From: Nematostella vectensis
Taxonomy: Eukaryota > Cnidaria > Anthozoa > Actiniaria > Edwardsiidae
Direction: 5' to 3'
NCBI RefSeq assembly: GCF_932526225.1
Contig: NC_064044.1
Location: 4,335,047-4,399,046, forward strand
Length of the DNA stretch: 64,000 nt
The translations under genes and the position numbers were made by a program. Each line of letters begins with the position of its first letter. Positions within the stretch are counted from its first letter, which is position 1. The notes below the pieces were generated by a model. It was given only the letters and a program-made list of their open reading frames with translations, searched no databases and was not told the origin of the DNA. Below are positions 35,661-47,977 of the stretch, piece after piece.

Positions 35661-35666
35661 AATAAA
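35661..35666 (+). terminator. Poly(A) signal of EFHC1
   Basis: AATAAA about 315 bp after the EFHC1 stop codon, in the expected orientation. Confidence 0.65.
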
Positions 35667-36130
35667 ACCCATTTAGATATCAACTAGTGGCCCTGGAGAA
35701 AAATCTTTTTGAAATCCCAATTTGATTTATTTCAAAATAACATTGGTTAAGCACCAGTTAACGATAAGAAAAGACATGGACATCACTTGGGCTACACAAC
35801 ATACTATAACAGTGATGTCCTGTAAAGTGAATTTTTTTCAAGGTATTGCCTTACGAATTTCAGCCTGGTAGTTGCTTACCAAATATGTGCCTTAAATTCG
35901 AGCCTGGCTAGAAAAATCCCTCTCCAGGGTAAAAATGATTCTGAAAATTCAAAAAGCAATTTAAAAAGTATTTGTGGGGGTATTGGGCTGAATCCTCTGC
36001 CCCCTAACCAGGCTGTAACTCAACCAGGGCTGAGATTTGTCATGTAATTGGCCCTAAAAGAGTTGGTGAATTGTATCAGTAAACACAGTGCCTCTGTGTA
36101 TAGCACATGGTACTAGGCGGAGCAAAGAGA

Positions 36131-36315
36131 TGAATAGGTTGACAAACTTTTGTAGTCTAGCCTACAACACAATAATGTGAATAGGTTGACAAACTTTGTA
36201 ATCTAGCCTACAACACAATAATGTGAATAGGTTGACAAACTTTGTAGTCTAGCCTACAACACAATAATGTGAATAGGTTGACAAACTTTGTAGTCTAGCC
36301 TACAACACAATAATG
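36131..36315 (+). repeat. 46-bp tandem repeat, 4 copies
   Basis: Four near-identical units of about 46 bp, each beginning TGAATAGGTTGACAAACTTT and containing TCTAGCCTACAACACAATAA. Confidence 0.9.
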
Positions 36316-37164
36316 CCCCAATGCAAGGTGGCAAGCTTTTTTCTTGCTTTCCCCATATGGCATTCATAATTCTCAATTTAAGAGATTGAAATGTCTATTT
36401 CTCCTTTTGTTCCTGTCTTTTCTCCATACATAAATTGGTTCAACTTTATTCAGGACACAAGTGAATCCTTCTGGATCTAATGTCTGGTTCTTTCCAAACT
36501 CAATATCTGTTCTTCTTTTGAGCAACACACATCCTGACAAAGCTGAACCCCTTGATGTTGGTAGCTGTGTCCCTTAGAGTAGCATTTGCTGCACTGATTT
36601 ATTGGGAATAAATTCAACCTGAGCTGTCCTTTTCCTTGCACTTTTGATTAAACAAAGATAACATGTCCATCAACTTCATGTTGCCTGTTTTCAATCCAAG
36701 AACATCTTTGTCAGCTGTAAGGGTGATAAAAGAGAATAAGTGAATCGCTATGCATGCCCAGGGTTGCTTTGAGCCCAGGTGATGTCACAATATAGAGTCA
36801 AGATAAAAAACTGATACACATGCCCTTACTTCAAATCCCAGTGAGTAACCAAGGAATCATTTTTTTTTAGGTTCGCTGAAACTGTCTATAAACAGACAAG
36901 ATTTAATCAAGCGCTAGTTCTGCGCTTTATAAGTATCTTACATAATGTGACATATCTTGAATGTTTTTGATTGACTTGTTTTTATGTTCCGCTGTGTTAC
37001 CCAGGCTCAAAGCACCCTTTAACCTTAAAAATAATTCTGCAACATCTTGCTATCCTTGACTTCATATCAACACATTCCCCAAGGGTGAGTGTGTTTTTAT
37101 GTTTTCTGCACTGTGCACCCACAAAAGGTATAATAATTTGATAAGATCTAACAAACGGCAATGC

Positions 37165-37310
37165 CAACCAAAATGGGCTCGACATAACTGGTAGGTGTGT
37201 ACGTGGGATTGGCCAAGCGTGGGGGGGGGGGGGGGGCGCAGTCATAGGTATCATATGGAAAAAACATAGAATTTGAAGATTCTTTATACAGAAATGACCC
37301 ATAATTTGGC
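37165..37310 (-). repeat. Dispersed repeat copy (inverted relative to 17640-17765)
   Basis: Contains GCAGTCATAGGTATCATATG next to a long G-run, the reverse complement of the copy in PTDSS1 intron 5. The class is unknown. Confidence 0.6.
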
Positions 37311-37416
37311 TGCCAAGGGGGAAAGAGGGGGTGAGTGCGCACTATGCAATCCCCTCTGTGTACGTGCCTGGGTAGATGCAGTACAAGGATAATGGGAGCA
37401 ACTTCAGAATACCCGT

Positions 37417-37805
37417 CCACTGTGGAGCCACGTTACTGCCATGGTACGCAGTGAAGCTGTCTTTCTGATTCATCTAACAAAATTATTTAATTGATCTAAG
37501 TCACTGCTACCATGGTCCGCGGTCTGCTGTGAAGCCGTCTTTGCATATTTATAGAACAAAGTATCAAATTATAAGTCTAAGTCATCTAAGTCGCTGCTAC
37601 AGTGGTCCACAGTCCGCGGTCCACTGTGGAGCCGTCTTTGTATATTTAGAACGAAGTATCAAATGATAACTCTAAGTAATCTAAGTCACCGCTACCGCGG
37701 TCCGCTGCGGAGCCGTCTTTGTATATTTAGAACGAAGTATCAAATGATAACTCTAAGTAATCTAAGTCACCGCTACCGCGGTCCGCTGTGGAGCCGTCTG
37801 TCTTT
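37417..37805 (+). repeat. ~80-bp tandem repeat, 4-5 copies, with CCGCGG palindromes
   Basis: Units carry GCTACCGCGGTCCGCTGTGG, GAGCCGTCTTTGTATATTTA and ATGATAACTCTAAGT. The last two units are nearly identical and the earlier ones are progressively diverged. The GC-rich part can form a local hairpin. Confidence 0.85.
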
Positions 37806-38509
37806 GACTGCAGACTGCGAACCAACATAACATATCCGATTATGATTTAATTGTGCAATGATGGACATTTTATATTGAGTAGTATTATAAATTAATCGTG
37901 CAATGATGGATACTTTTTATTGAGTAGTTCTGGACTGCGGACCGATGAAATTTAGAGCCCTTAAAATGTGGACGGGTATTCTGAAGTTTAGCCAGGATAA
38001 TGTGTATAAGGAGTGGAATAAAGCAGTGCCTGGAGTATGAAACTTACCAAACGTTATCTCAAGATGTGGCTCTGAATTATCATTCCTAACTTCTTTGGTG
38101 ATTTTGCATTTGTTATTGGTGTCCAGCATGTTTTTTGCTGAAACACGCCGCAAGAATTCCCTACATAAAAACAACAACAAACTCTAGTTATAATCTTTTG
38201 ACACCCTGATAATGAGTGTCATTTGAGCGCGTGTTTTACCTTATAGTTGCGGTTTTAGGGTCGAAAGGACAATAAGAAACATGAATTTTGGTCACTTGTT
38301 TCAAAGTCAGACCCCTGATGGCCGCCATCTTGGAAAATGCTTCGAAACGAGGCTAATTTACGCGCGCTCACGTGAAGACCACGTGTTTTTTATCCCTTTC
38401 AGCCAATCATAAGCCATCTTGTCTTCCTTGCATCATCGTTGAATAAAAGGATCGCCGCCATTTCTCACGACAGTTGGTTTTTCCCGTTCATTCTTCACTC
38501 AAATTCCCC

Positions 38510-41500
38510 ATGAGAATGCCTAGAAGTCGAAGGAGAAGGCGTTCGGTTTGTTCGAGGGACACAAGTCCGTCTACACTTTACCCTAGACATTATTTAGATG
38601 AACGTTTGGATAGAAATTGCTCCCCTTTAGAGGAGGTACGCTTCTCACGGAAGCACATTCGTAGTCGAAGTAGAGACAGATTTCGACATCACCACTATCG
38701 TGAACGAAGCCGTAGTAGCGAAAGAAGCACTCATAGAAGACGGCATAGACACCACAACGACGTGACCGATGGCTACAGTATCTATGTAAGTAGATCGATC
38801 GCGTAAACTCTGGTTTAATCGAGTAGTCGACGTAATTTTGGCTGGATGCCAACCGCCATGTTTTTGGGGGTTGACATGGCGCACGTTGTTGTTAGTTCAC
38901 GGTCACAAAGAATACGCAATGCACACACCTTTGCGAAACATCACGGGGTATTTCGTCAATATAATTAATCTCTAATAATAATCGTCAAGAAACATACAGA
39001 GCTTTGCAAAGATAAAGAATCTCATGTAAAATGCTTAAAACCCCGTCGAGAGCAAACATGTTTTTGAAATTTCATGTCTTCGAATCAAGAGTCAACTCGC
39101 GCGTATCAAAAGAAAAAAAATATAAGTTAAAAAGTCTGCCTAGTGTTATCATTAAAATCAATACGCATTTTTAAAATTGTCACGCACAGGTCATAAGCCG
39201 CTTAGCTTCATATAAAAACAGGCCCTTGTACAATTTGTCAAATACTGTTATTGAATCGACAAGAAAATGACTGCGCGAGAGAAAATTACCCGCTATGATC
39301 TTCAAAGATATGGTTGCCTGACTACCTCGAGGGAATATCTTTGCTCCAGGCCGTTAAGATTTCAATTACTGAGATACAAACCAAAGTTATTCCCTACTTT
39401 GAAGGTACTCTTCGATTTAAATGAAAAATAGCCAAAATTTTTGCTCGAAATGGAAATATTTTGATTACGCAAAAACTATTTGATTAAAAAATAATGCCTA
39501 TGAATTAGATATAATAAATGTATGTGGCGCCTAAGCCATTGATTTGTTTTGAAATATGAAGCATTGGGAATTACAAACAGATTTTAGCCTGTATTTTCTG
39601 TTGGTCACTTTATAACTCACTCACTTTGCTAGGGGCAATTATCCTAATTAAAGGTACTATATTTCCAGTCTATTTAGGCCATGTACATGTATTAGACTTT
39701 CAAACGAATCTCATGCAGTATCTTTATCTGAGGTTGTTTGCCCAACCACAACACCTTTTTCAGCAAGAATTATTGTGATTTGATGTGAAATATTTTGATT
39801 TATTGAGACTTTAAAGTATAAGACTTTTAGATCGTTGTTAGTATTAAAGCAAATGCTTTTTACTTGATATTTTAAACATACACCAACAATCTATTCTTGG
39901 TTTTATAACTTGGCTGTGTCAAGGACGACAAAATACCCTGTGCTATTCACACCTATCTTTGACCAATGAACATCAAGATTGCATGCCTTTTTAAGCTGCT
40001 GATGTTCCTGGGTTTTTGTAAGTATGACCCTAAAACATCCATCGTTTATGACATGCAAGATTGATGGCTAACAACAACTTGGGCTGATAAGGGTGTGTGG
40101 ATATGTTAAGAGCTATCTCAGAATAGTTTTCTTTCCTTGGACCTCAGCACAACCTGCTTTCGTTTTTGTATCGGGTAATGCTTTTGGTATTGGCAAGGGT
40201 AGGTGTAAGTACAAACTCAATGATGCCAGTGTCGTTGTAAACCTGCTCTCATATGCTCCTATGTCCTTTGTATATATCTACTATTTCTATGTGCGAACAA
40301 TTGAATTGGGTGCGGATCTCTGCCTGCGATGTTGCTGTGTGTGCTAAAATGATGCCACTTCCTGTATGCCGGCCCTTTTCTCCCGTCGTCAAATGTGTGA
40401 ATGAATGAACGAACAAACAAATGCATGAACTCAGACCCGGAGCCATGCTGAGGAGCGGTGCTACTCCACAAGCCGGGACGATGAAGATGGACACCTCATA
40501 TATCACAAAGGAGACCAGCTGCACTCCAGATGTATATTAATTGTTCTTAATTTATCGCATTCCACCCTACAAGTAGTCCTAATCCCATGACTTATGAATT
40601 CTTGTTGATTGATTTAAATTTTCACTGACATTTCAAGGGATTCAGACTTAAAACTCTTGTCCAAATTGTTTGCATCATTTTCCTGGCCTAGCAGCTAATA
40701 TTTGACACTACCTGTTATTGAACTAGTGTGTATTGGGAAGACGTAAAATTAATTGATTTGAATTGCAGAGTTGAGTGAAGTTGGGGTTGGGAGTTTTTGA
40801 AATGAGTTTTTCTGTATGTCCCTCTCCATTGCCAAACACTAATGCCTCTTTGTCTCTTATTAGATGAAGTTCACTGTTTGCTAGGTGAGGGAACCTTCGG
40901 CAAGGTGTTGGAATGCTATGACAAGTGAGTTCTTGCTACTTCAGGTCACTTGTCGTCTTCTTTTTTTAAAGACATTAACAACAACAAAAATTTGAGCATT
41001 TGTTTCAACTCAAAGCTTACTTTCTGTAACATGTGATCAGTGTTAAATAGGCCAAACTACACAATACTTGTTTTTTTTTTTTTTTTTTTTTTCGAATCAG
41101 GAGGAACAATCTCTCCATATCCACAAAACAAAAATTGCCCTTAGAAAGAGAATAAAATACCCTACAGTCAGTGTGCTTTTTATTCATAACTCACTCTTCT
41201 CTTCTTCAGGAAAACAGGGGATGTGGTTGCTGTTAAAGTGATAAAAAACATCGAAAAATATAGGTGGGTAAAGTCTGACTACACATGTTTTTGAATAACA
41301 ATCATTGAAAAAAAATGATTTATGATTTTGTTCACCAGGGAAGCTGCAAAATTAGAAATCAAAGTTTTAGAAAAAATCAACCAAAAAAACAGATATGGTA
41401 AAAGGTGAGTTTAAATTTTAAAGAAATGTTGATCAATCACTCCACAACAAAAAATACAACATGAAACTTTGAAATAACCACTCACAATTAGAGTCTTATA

Positions 41501-44205
41501 GTTTATTAGTGATATTTGATTGGAAGTAGATAAGTGACTTGCTGTAATAAACCGATGGAAATTGTTTCTTTGTGTGACTCAGTATAGTGTGGGAGCGTAA
41601 AATTTATTGTCTTTGTTTCATCTTATAGTCTATGCATAAAAATGCTTGACTGGTTCAACCATCATGGACATATGTGTCTGGTGTTCGAAAAAATGGGATT
41701 AAGTGTCTTCGACTTCATGGTAAGGACACCATCATCTTAACCATTCTATTGTATTAACCGTTTAAATCATGCACTGTTCTTTTTACCTTAAGCCATTACT
41801 GTAGTTGAACAAAAAATATTTATTTTTTTTTTTTTATTTCAATCTGCAGAAAGATAATAACTACGAACCCTATCCTCTTGATCAAGTACGGCACATCTCA
41901 TATCAGCTCATAGTTGCTGTCAAATGTGAGTATTTGCTTCTTATTCTTTTGTTCTAGTTCTACATGAGCCTTATATGTGTGACAAGCGTAAGTTGACACT
42001 AGTTGTTGTCACGTGATAGATGATTATATAGTACGCGAGGTAAGGGATTAAGGGAGAGGAGTTTTAGAGTAGTGATTGAGAAAGACGGATTGTAAAGGCT
42101 TCACGTTCGGATTGCTATCCTGGGATTGTAACCAGTGGATTGATTAAAGTCAGTTATTGTATGGAGTCAGATATCGTTGATTGAAAGTCTAAATATGTTG
42201 GTTGTCCTTGGGGCTACATCGTGTCCTGTCATTTGTACCAGTCGCCGTGTGTAACATATGCCTTTCGTCTGATCCCTCTTTCTAGTTCTGCATGAGATGA
42301 AGCTAACTCACACAGACCTCAAACCAGAGAACATGCTCTTTGTCAACTCTGATTGTGATGTATTCTACAACAAAGATACTGTAAGTGCAGTGGTATTGTC
42401 ATGGTGACAAAGATGGGGAGTTTTGAAAACTGGATCTTCGTTGAATTATTTTTTCCTATGACCACAGAAGCAAGACCAGCGATATGTGAAGAGTTCTCAC
42501 ATGCGGCTTATTGACTTTGGCTCTGCTACATTTGAGCATGAACACCACAGCACAACCGTCTCCACTAGACATTACAGAGCCCCCGAAGTGATCCTAGGTG
42601 AGTGTAGACTCCATGGTTGACGTGAAAATGAGGTAATGGACAGATTGACTATTGCTGGTGAGCTGTCAGTACTCCACAGCTGCCCAATTCCCTAGCCATA
42701 GGCAGACAAATTCCTTAGGGGTAACCCTTGGAGTTGGAGTTATCATGGTTTCCTCTACATTGACTGTGTTCTCATGTGAAATGTTTTTTTTTTTTCAGAA
42801 CTTGGCTGGTCGTACCCTTGTGACATCTGGAGTATTGGGTGCATCATGTTTGAGCTCTACACTGGCTTTACTCTATTCCAGGTATGACTGATTTTTATTG
42901 AAGTATAAAGGCATCACAGCCTACCATATATAGATTTAAGTGTTACACTATCATGATGCAGTCACCTTGTTGAAAATCCTGTGACATTTGTTTAATATTT
43001 ATGTAAACCTTTATGTATGTATCCTGTTTGACATTTTGTTGCTATTCTATTTCCATGGCTTTGCAGATGAATATAATGTTATTCTTGTCTATTTTTTAAA
43101 TAGAACTTTGCCCTGAATGCCACATGGCTTTATCTCTTGTGATTTACATTTATTTCATTAACCATTCACAGACTCATGAGAATAGGGAGCACTTAGCCAT
43201 GATGGAGAGAATCATTGGACCAATTCCATCAGATTTTGCAAAGAAATCCAGGTAGGCTCCACCCTTTTTTTTCATCATTTCCACATTTTCTGGTAAATAA
43301 GACTTTTCTCAATCATAAATTCAGGATGCCTCTTCAACATGAAACACAATGCTTTGAATTTATTTCTATTTTTATCTTGCACATATAAGCAAGACTTTCA
43401 TCTGCTCCTAGATTTTTGTTTGCCTTAATGTACTAGAGAATATGGTATTATTGTAAATGTTGCTCATGAGCTCCAATTACCATGTGTGTGTGTGTAATGT
43501 TTGACGATATTTAGCATCTTAGTAAATGTTTATATTTGTTTATTACAGGAAAACAAAGTATTTCTACAAAGGGAAGCTTGAGTGGGATGAGAAGTCTTCA
43601 TCAGGGAAATATGTCAGAGAGAACTGTAAACCTTTGAAGGTTAGTGCTGTAGTAGATTGCCTGAGGTAGTGTGGGCATGACATATTTCATAAATCCATAA
43701 CTTGGTGGATAACATCCGGTGGATAAGTGGACTAGTGGGAATATTTGTCTTGTCTTTTGTAAGTGCACTGCTTTCTACCTGATAAGTGAAATTGACTTCT
43801 GGGAATTTGGGTTTTATGTGAAATCCAAAATCAAACTTGGTCTTGTGTCAGCATACTGCTGTCAAATGCTGTGATATGGCAGACCATCTAGATAACACTG
43901 CAGGTTCAATTATTGTGTTGTTTATGTTATGGTTGTAGCTATTGTTGTGTTTTTATCAGAGTTGTTTGAGTTTTTTTCACATAATGTTGTCATTATCCTA
44001 TTGTAATCGAGCTTATTGTTCATTCAATCAGAAATACATGCTGTCAGATAGTGAGGGCCATCAGCTGTTCTTCAATCTGCTAGACTACCTCCTTGAATAC
44101 GACCCGGAGAAGCGTATCACTGCCAAGGAGGCTATGCAGCACCCGTTCTTCAACTCTATGTACTATGACTGTGAAATGAGGCATTCTCACAGCAAGAGTA
44201 GATGA
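38510..44205 (+). CDS. CDC2-like (CLK/LAMMER) dual-specificity protein kinase
   Basis: Thirteen exons in phase: 38510-38785, 40435-40531, 40864-40924, 41210-41263, 41339-41404, 41629-41719, 41850-41925, 42286-42380, 42468-42597, 42799-42881, 43172-43251, 43549-43639 and 44032-44205; 457 aa. The N-terminus is Arg/Ser/His-rich ([31 protein letters not shown]). The linker [13 protein letters not shown] is typical of CLKs. Kinase elements are the Gly loop [15 protein letters not shown], catalytic loop [16 protein letters not shown] in place of DFG-x-[11 protein letters not shown], and the signature [14 protein letters not shown]. CLKs phosphorylate SR splicing factors in the nucleus. Human CLKs are about 480-500 aa; this one has a somewhat shorter RS region. 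The start is the first ATG after a 5' region without in-frame homology. Intron 1 (38786-40434) is long. Which vertebrate CLK it matches best cannot be judged here. Confidence 0.95.
38786..40434 (+). other. CLK intron 1
   Basis: 1.65-kb AT-rich intron between the RS-rich exon and the linker exon. No gene or repeat is recognised. It ends with a short TGAA/CGAA-type repeat (around 40399-40425) next to the acceptor. Confidence 0.6.
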
Positions 44206-44801
44206 CTAGATCTAGAGATGACCAAGCCGTGCACCCATTCTGGGTCTGCATCGCTCTATCTTGCATTGATCTTCCTATTCTTCGTTGCAGTTTCAGTTTG
44301 AGGGTAGTCTTATGTGAGTCTTGGGTTGTCACTAGGCTAAAGAGAACCCTAGTTACACCCTAACACTGCACATGATATTTCAAAGAATCTTTTGTAGACT
44401 GGAGGGCTATCTCCGAGCTATTTGTATTCTATTTCAGTTTCTAATAACAGAGTGCAAAGACAAACTGTTGTCTTTTCACTGTGTTAGATGTTGTAACATC
44501 ACAAAAAATAATCAATGCCGCATACAAATTCCCTAAATGCATTCATTGCAGTTTTGCATCTAGGCTATTAATAGAGAAGATAGAAAATGGTTTCTCAAAG
44601 TTGTACTGAAATGTCTTTTTATGTGCAATCTGATATTTTAAGCTATATTTAACCAAGTTTTGTGAATACGAAACAAATCTTGGAATCTGTCCGTGTGGAC
44701 TTACATAAATTGTATATTGTTGTACATATAGATTATAGTAAATGCATTAAAAAAGAAAAAGGGCGAAATTGTAGTGATGTTGATTGCTCAAGCACCTTTA
44801 C
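44206..44801 (+). other. CLK 3' UTR
   Basis: AT-rich sequence ending at candidate poly(A) signal ATTAAA (44746-44751), about 540 bp after the stop. A MITE begins at 44802. Confidence 0.55.
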
Positions 44802-45055
44802 TTAAAGCCGCATTGTCACCAGTTTACTTCCGGAGGTCCGGCGGAAACCTCAACCGTTAAAAGACAAAAGAATCTATTAGAATCCGAGATATTTAACAGG
44901 CCATCCGCTCTAAATTATCAATCACATCCTCAAAGAAACTTCCAATAGACACATTGCTTTCAATGTTTTGAAATATTTTTCGCGTTTTCCGTTAAAGACC
45001 ATCGGATATTGTTACGTAATCGACCGGAAGTGAACTGGTAACAATGCGGCTTTAA
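44802..45055 (+). mobile_element. MITE with TTAA ends, family 1, intact
   Basis: Terminal inverted repeats TTAAAGCCGCATTGT and ACAATGCGGCTTTAA flank 254 bp. Next to them, ACCAGTTTACTTCCGG and CCGGAAGTGAACTGGT are also inverted. If TTAA is counted as the target site, the termini begin AGCCGCATTGT. A second copy with a lost right end lies at 13389-13620. Confidence 0.85.
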
Positions 45056-45217
45056 ACTGGAATTGTGCATCGCCAACGCCTTTCCTCAAGTTTGTGTCTT
45101 CATGCGCCCCTGTCAATTTGGTGTCTAGCTGCCTGTCCCGTCGCAAATAAGAGCTGTACGCCATCTGCTTCCCCCTTAGTCCCGACCTGAGCTGCTCGGC
45201 AGCGCAAAGAGAGCCCA

Positions 45218-46679
45218 GCGCCCGTTTTCTCGAAACACCCGAGAATTCTCGGGCCCGGAAACTTTATTTTGCATTTTTGCCCAAAATTTCGCATGTTTTC
45301 CTTTTTGAGAACCGCTTTCGTGTTTTAGAACAGTTTGGAAATCCTCTTGGCTCATATTTCAAATGATTACGCTCAATAGGGCTGTTTTCGAAGTTTTGCC
45401 TGAAGCCAGAAAGCTACCCGAAAAGTCTCGGGTGACTGCGAGGTCCGAGAACTTTCTTAATATTTAAGTTATGTGAATTTCGGGCCCGAGAAGTTCGGGA
45501 AAGATCAAAATCTATAAAGAGAACCATCCTTTACATGCATCTTTGTGGTAAAATACGATGTTTGACGATATTTCAACACATTTAGATACCATAAATTTTA
45601 TACAAATTAGCCAGCTTTTCAAATTTAACACATTGACCCCTCAACCGGCCTGTACCGGCTTTGGGAAGTACCCACAACCCCAAAAATTCATAAATGCAAA
45701 ATAAACACAACAAGATGAAGATACTCAGGCATCAGTCTAAGTGATAAATGCTCTTGCAGATATGCATCCAACCAAGGTGTTGGCATCTACTCTTTAGCCA
45801 AATAATAGCACAGATTCTTTGACAAATCTCAAATCGAACAAGGAGAGAAAAGCAGAATCACCCCTCTCAATAAAACGCTCAAAATACCACACAAGGGGGA
45901 GAGATCAGCAAACACAGCTCAAGACACAAATAGATACCTTTATTCTGATCCTCCAGGTACATTTCCATGGCCTCAAAACACAATGTCCACTCCTTGAAGG
46001 ATTGTACAACCACGAAGATGTCTTTACGTATTGCAAAGTATTCTGGGAGATCCAGGGGAAAATTCACGAGGGGAGGGCCAGTCAACACTCCTCTCCCCAA
46101 AGTCAGGTGGTCAGATGGTCTTTTCACCCCGAAGCCAAACAAATCAATTCCAGGTCACAGACCCAGAATAGCAGTGTAAACATTTTTGGAATCAATTTGG
46201 TTTCAGAAAAGACAGCATTTAGGAGAGCTGTGGTGATTCATTAGAAAATTATTTTCTCATCCAGGCAAAGCCAAACAAGAAAAAATCATCATGAATCCAC
46301 CTTTGCTTGCAAATATCCATAAGCAAAGCACTCAATTATGCCCCCTAAAGACTTCGTGATGTCCTGAGGCACTCTCGTAATATGCTTATAGCTGTATTTC
46401 CTATGAAAAATACAAGCAACCATCAACTTGTGCTCGCTTCAGCACAACGACGAGGGATTAAAAGTGGGGACCGCAAAACACTGTTGGAAAGCTTGGATAC
46501 CGCTGACTAGGTGCAGCCGTGTTAGACTTTGACGGGCTGTATAAAACTCAGAATAGGGGGGGAGGTATCTGTTTTCAGTCTGTTTTTTGTAAATTCAGCT
46601 AAAAAAGCCAGGAGTCAATGGGTTAAGGAATAAATCGTTTTCGGGCCCGAGAATTCTCGGGTGTTTTGAGAAACGAGCC
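45218..46679. mobile_element. MITE with CACCCGAGAATTCTCGGG ends, interrupted by a second element
   Basis: The left end CGAAACACCCGAGAATTCTC continuing to GGGCCCG is the reverse complement of the right end CGGGCCCGAGAATTCTCGGG continuing to TGTTTTGAGAAACGAGC. The terminal GTTTTCTCGAAAC is related to the ends at 27904-28859. The piggyBac-like element at 45625-46626 lies entirely inside it, so the two are nested. Confidence 0.75.
45625..46626 (-). mobile_element. Non-autonomous piggyBac-like element, copy 2 (inverted), nested
   Basis: Starts TTAACACATTGACCCCTC and ends GAGTCAATGGGTTAA, with TTAA on both sides. It is closely similar along its length to copy 1 (18045-19053), in opposite orientation. 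A 141-codon open frame (45819-46244, plus) corresponds to the 140-codon frame of copy 1, but I recognise no transposase motif. Confidence 0.8.
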
Positions 46680-47977
46680 ACAGGTCTGGATATAATCGCA
46701 CCCCTCGCTTGGCGCGCTTTTGAAACCCAGAGTACTTTCCTATCCCACAGAAAAGGCTGGAAGCCCTGAATTATTCAGGTTGGTCTCCAAATAGCAGGAA
46801 CCAAAAATTCTAGTGCGCCCGGAGAAGCAAATGATGTGAGGGCCGAAGGCAGAAGCGACCGCGATGGTTTGCCAAATTCCCTTTTAGAGTGCTCACCCGA
46901 ATTAGAGCGAAACATGACTCCACGAGGGTTTTGTGACTACTGCGTGTATTTTCAGACTGGCTCGCAGGCTACTTTTTCTTTTGATAACCCTTTCCATAAG
47001 CAACCTATGTATTAGTATGGTGATTTTATTCAATAAAATGAAGGACAAAAACAGAAGCGAGATTTTGCCAACGTTTCGGACTTTTCCTCAACGGACAATT
47101 GCATCCACTTTGGATTTAGAAGCGCCCATCTTCAGATAATAAGCCCCCCGCCTTCGAATTACCCTCCCCACCCCCCTAAAAAGAAGGTATGACCGAAAGC
47201 AAGGCTTTTAGCACATACAAGTTACTCTTTTGTAATACCAAAAGACGGGCGGCGGAAGGGGAGGGGCAGGGGGGGCGCCCCCTCTTGAAAGTAGGGGAGC
47301 AGCGCCCTCCTACTTTTCTGAGCGGATGTTTCTTTAGAAATATATGAGCGTGTTTTTTTTAAAACCAACGGTTTTCGAGCGGTATATTTGCAACCGACAA
47401 CAAATTCGTTGAACAGTTTAAAATCCCCGCGTTCTTATAAATAGGATTTGGAACCACCACCCACTCCTCCCCATGAAACCACTGCCCACCTCTCCCCCAC
47501 CCCTCCCCCCCACTTATTGGACCACTCCTGCTGATGTTACTTGAAATTTTGAAGTACGCGCACCGTTTGAATTAGCGCAAACCTTGCGACCTTTAAAATT
47601 AAACAAAATTTAATAAGCACACAAGGGTTCGGTGCCTGAAAAGTCAGATAATTTCATCTGCTGAGGAGTTATCCGTTCCCAAATGAAAAGTTTGCTATTT
47701 CAGGACTACCTTGGTGAGCCCATGCTTCAAGTCAGCAGCATCCCCCATGGCAACTGTAACTGAATCAGTTTAGGAACGAAATACAGTCTCAAAAATATCA
47801 ATTTTTGCCAAAATTTATCTATCAGTCGCACTTCTTTAGAGCCCTGAGATCATGTGCATCATTTTGGATTATTGTTTATGATTATAGCAATGTCTTAATG
47901 TCGAGATCAATGGAGTTTGTGCAGCCCGGGAGATTAACTCCAAATAACGCAAAAGCGAAGTGATTACAAATTTTATC
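46680..47977. other. Intergenic region upstream of MINDY4
   Basis: Contains C/G-rich low-complexity tracts at about 47160-47290 and 47455-47520. The AT-rich end next to the start codon is the likely MINDY4 promoter. A single RFX half-site (GTTGCCATG on the minus strand, near 47747) has no partner. No gene is recognised. Confidence 0.5.

Larger units (their letters stand above)
35667..38509. other. EFHC1-CLK intergenic region with tandem repeats
   Basis: Holds the arrays at 36131-36315 and 37417-37805 and the dispersed repeat at 37165-37310, listed separately. The rest is AT-rich and shows no gene. The last ~200 bp (38300-38509) are GC-richer and are probably the CLK promoter and 5' UTR. Confidence 0.55.

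Noticed and set aside
47740..47760. X-box upstream of MINDY4
   Set aside because: Only one half-site (GTTGCCATG on the minus strand); the second half does not match.
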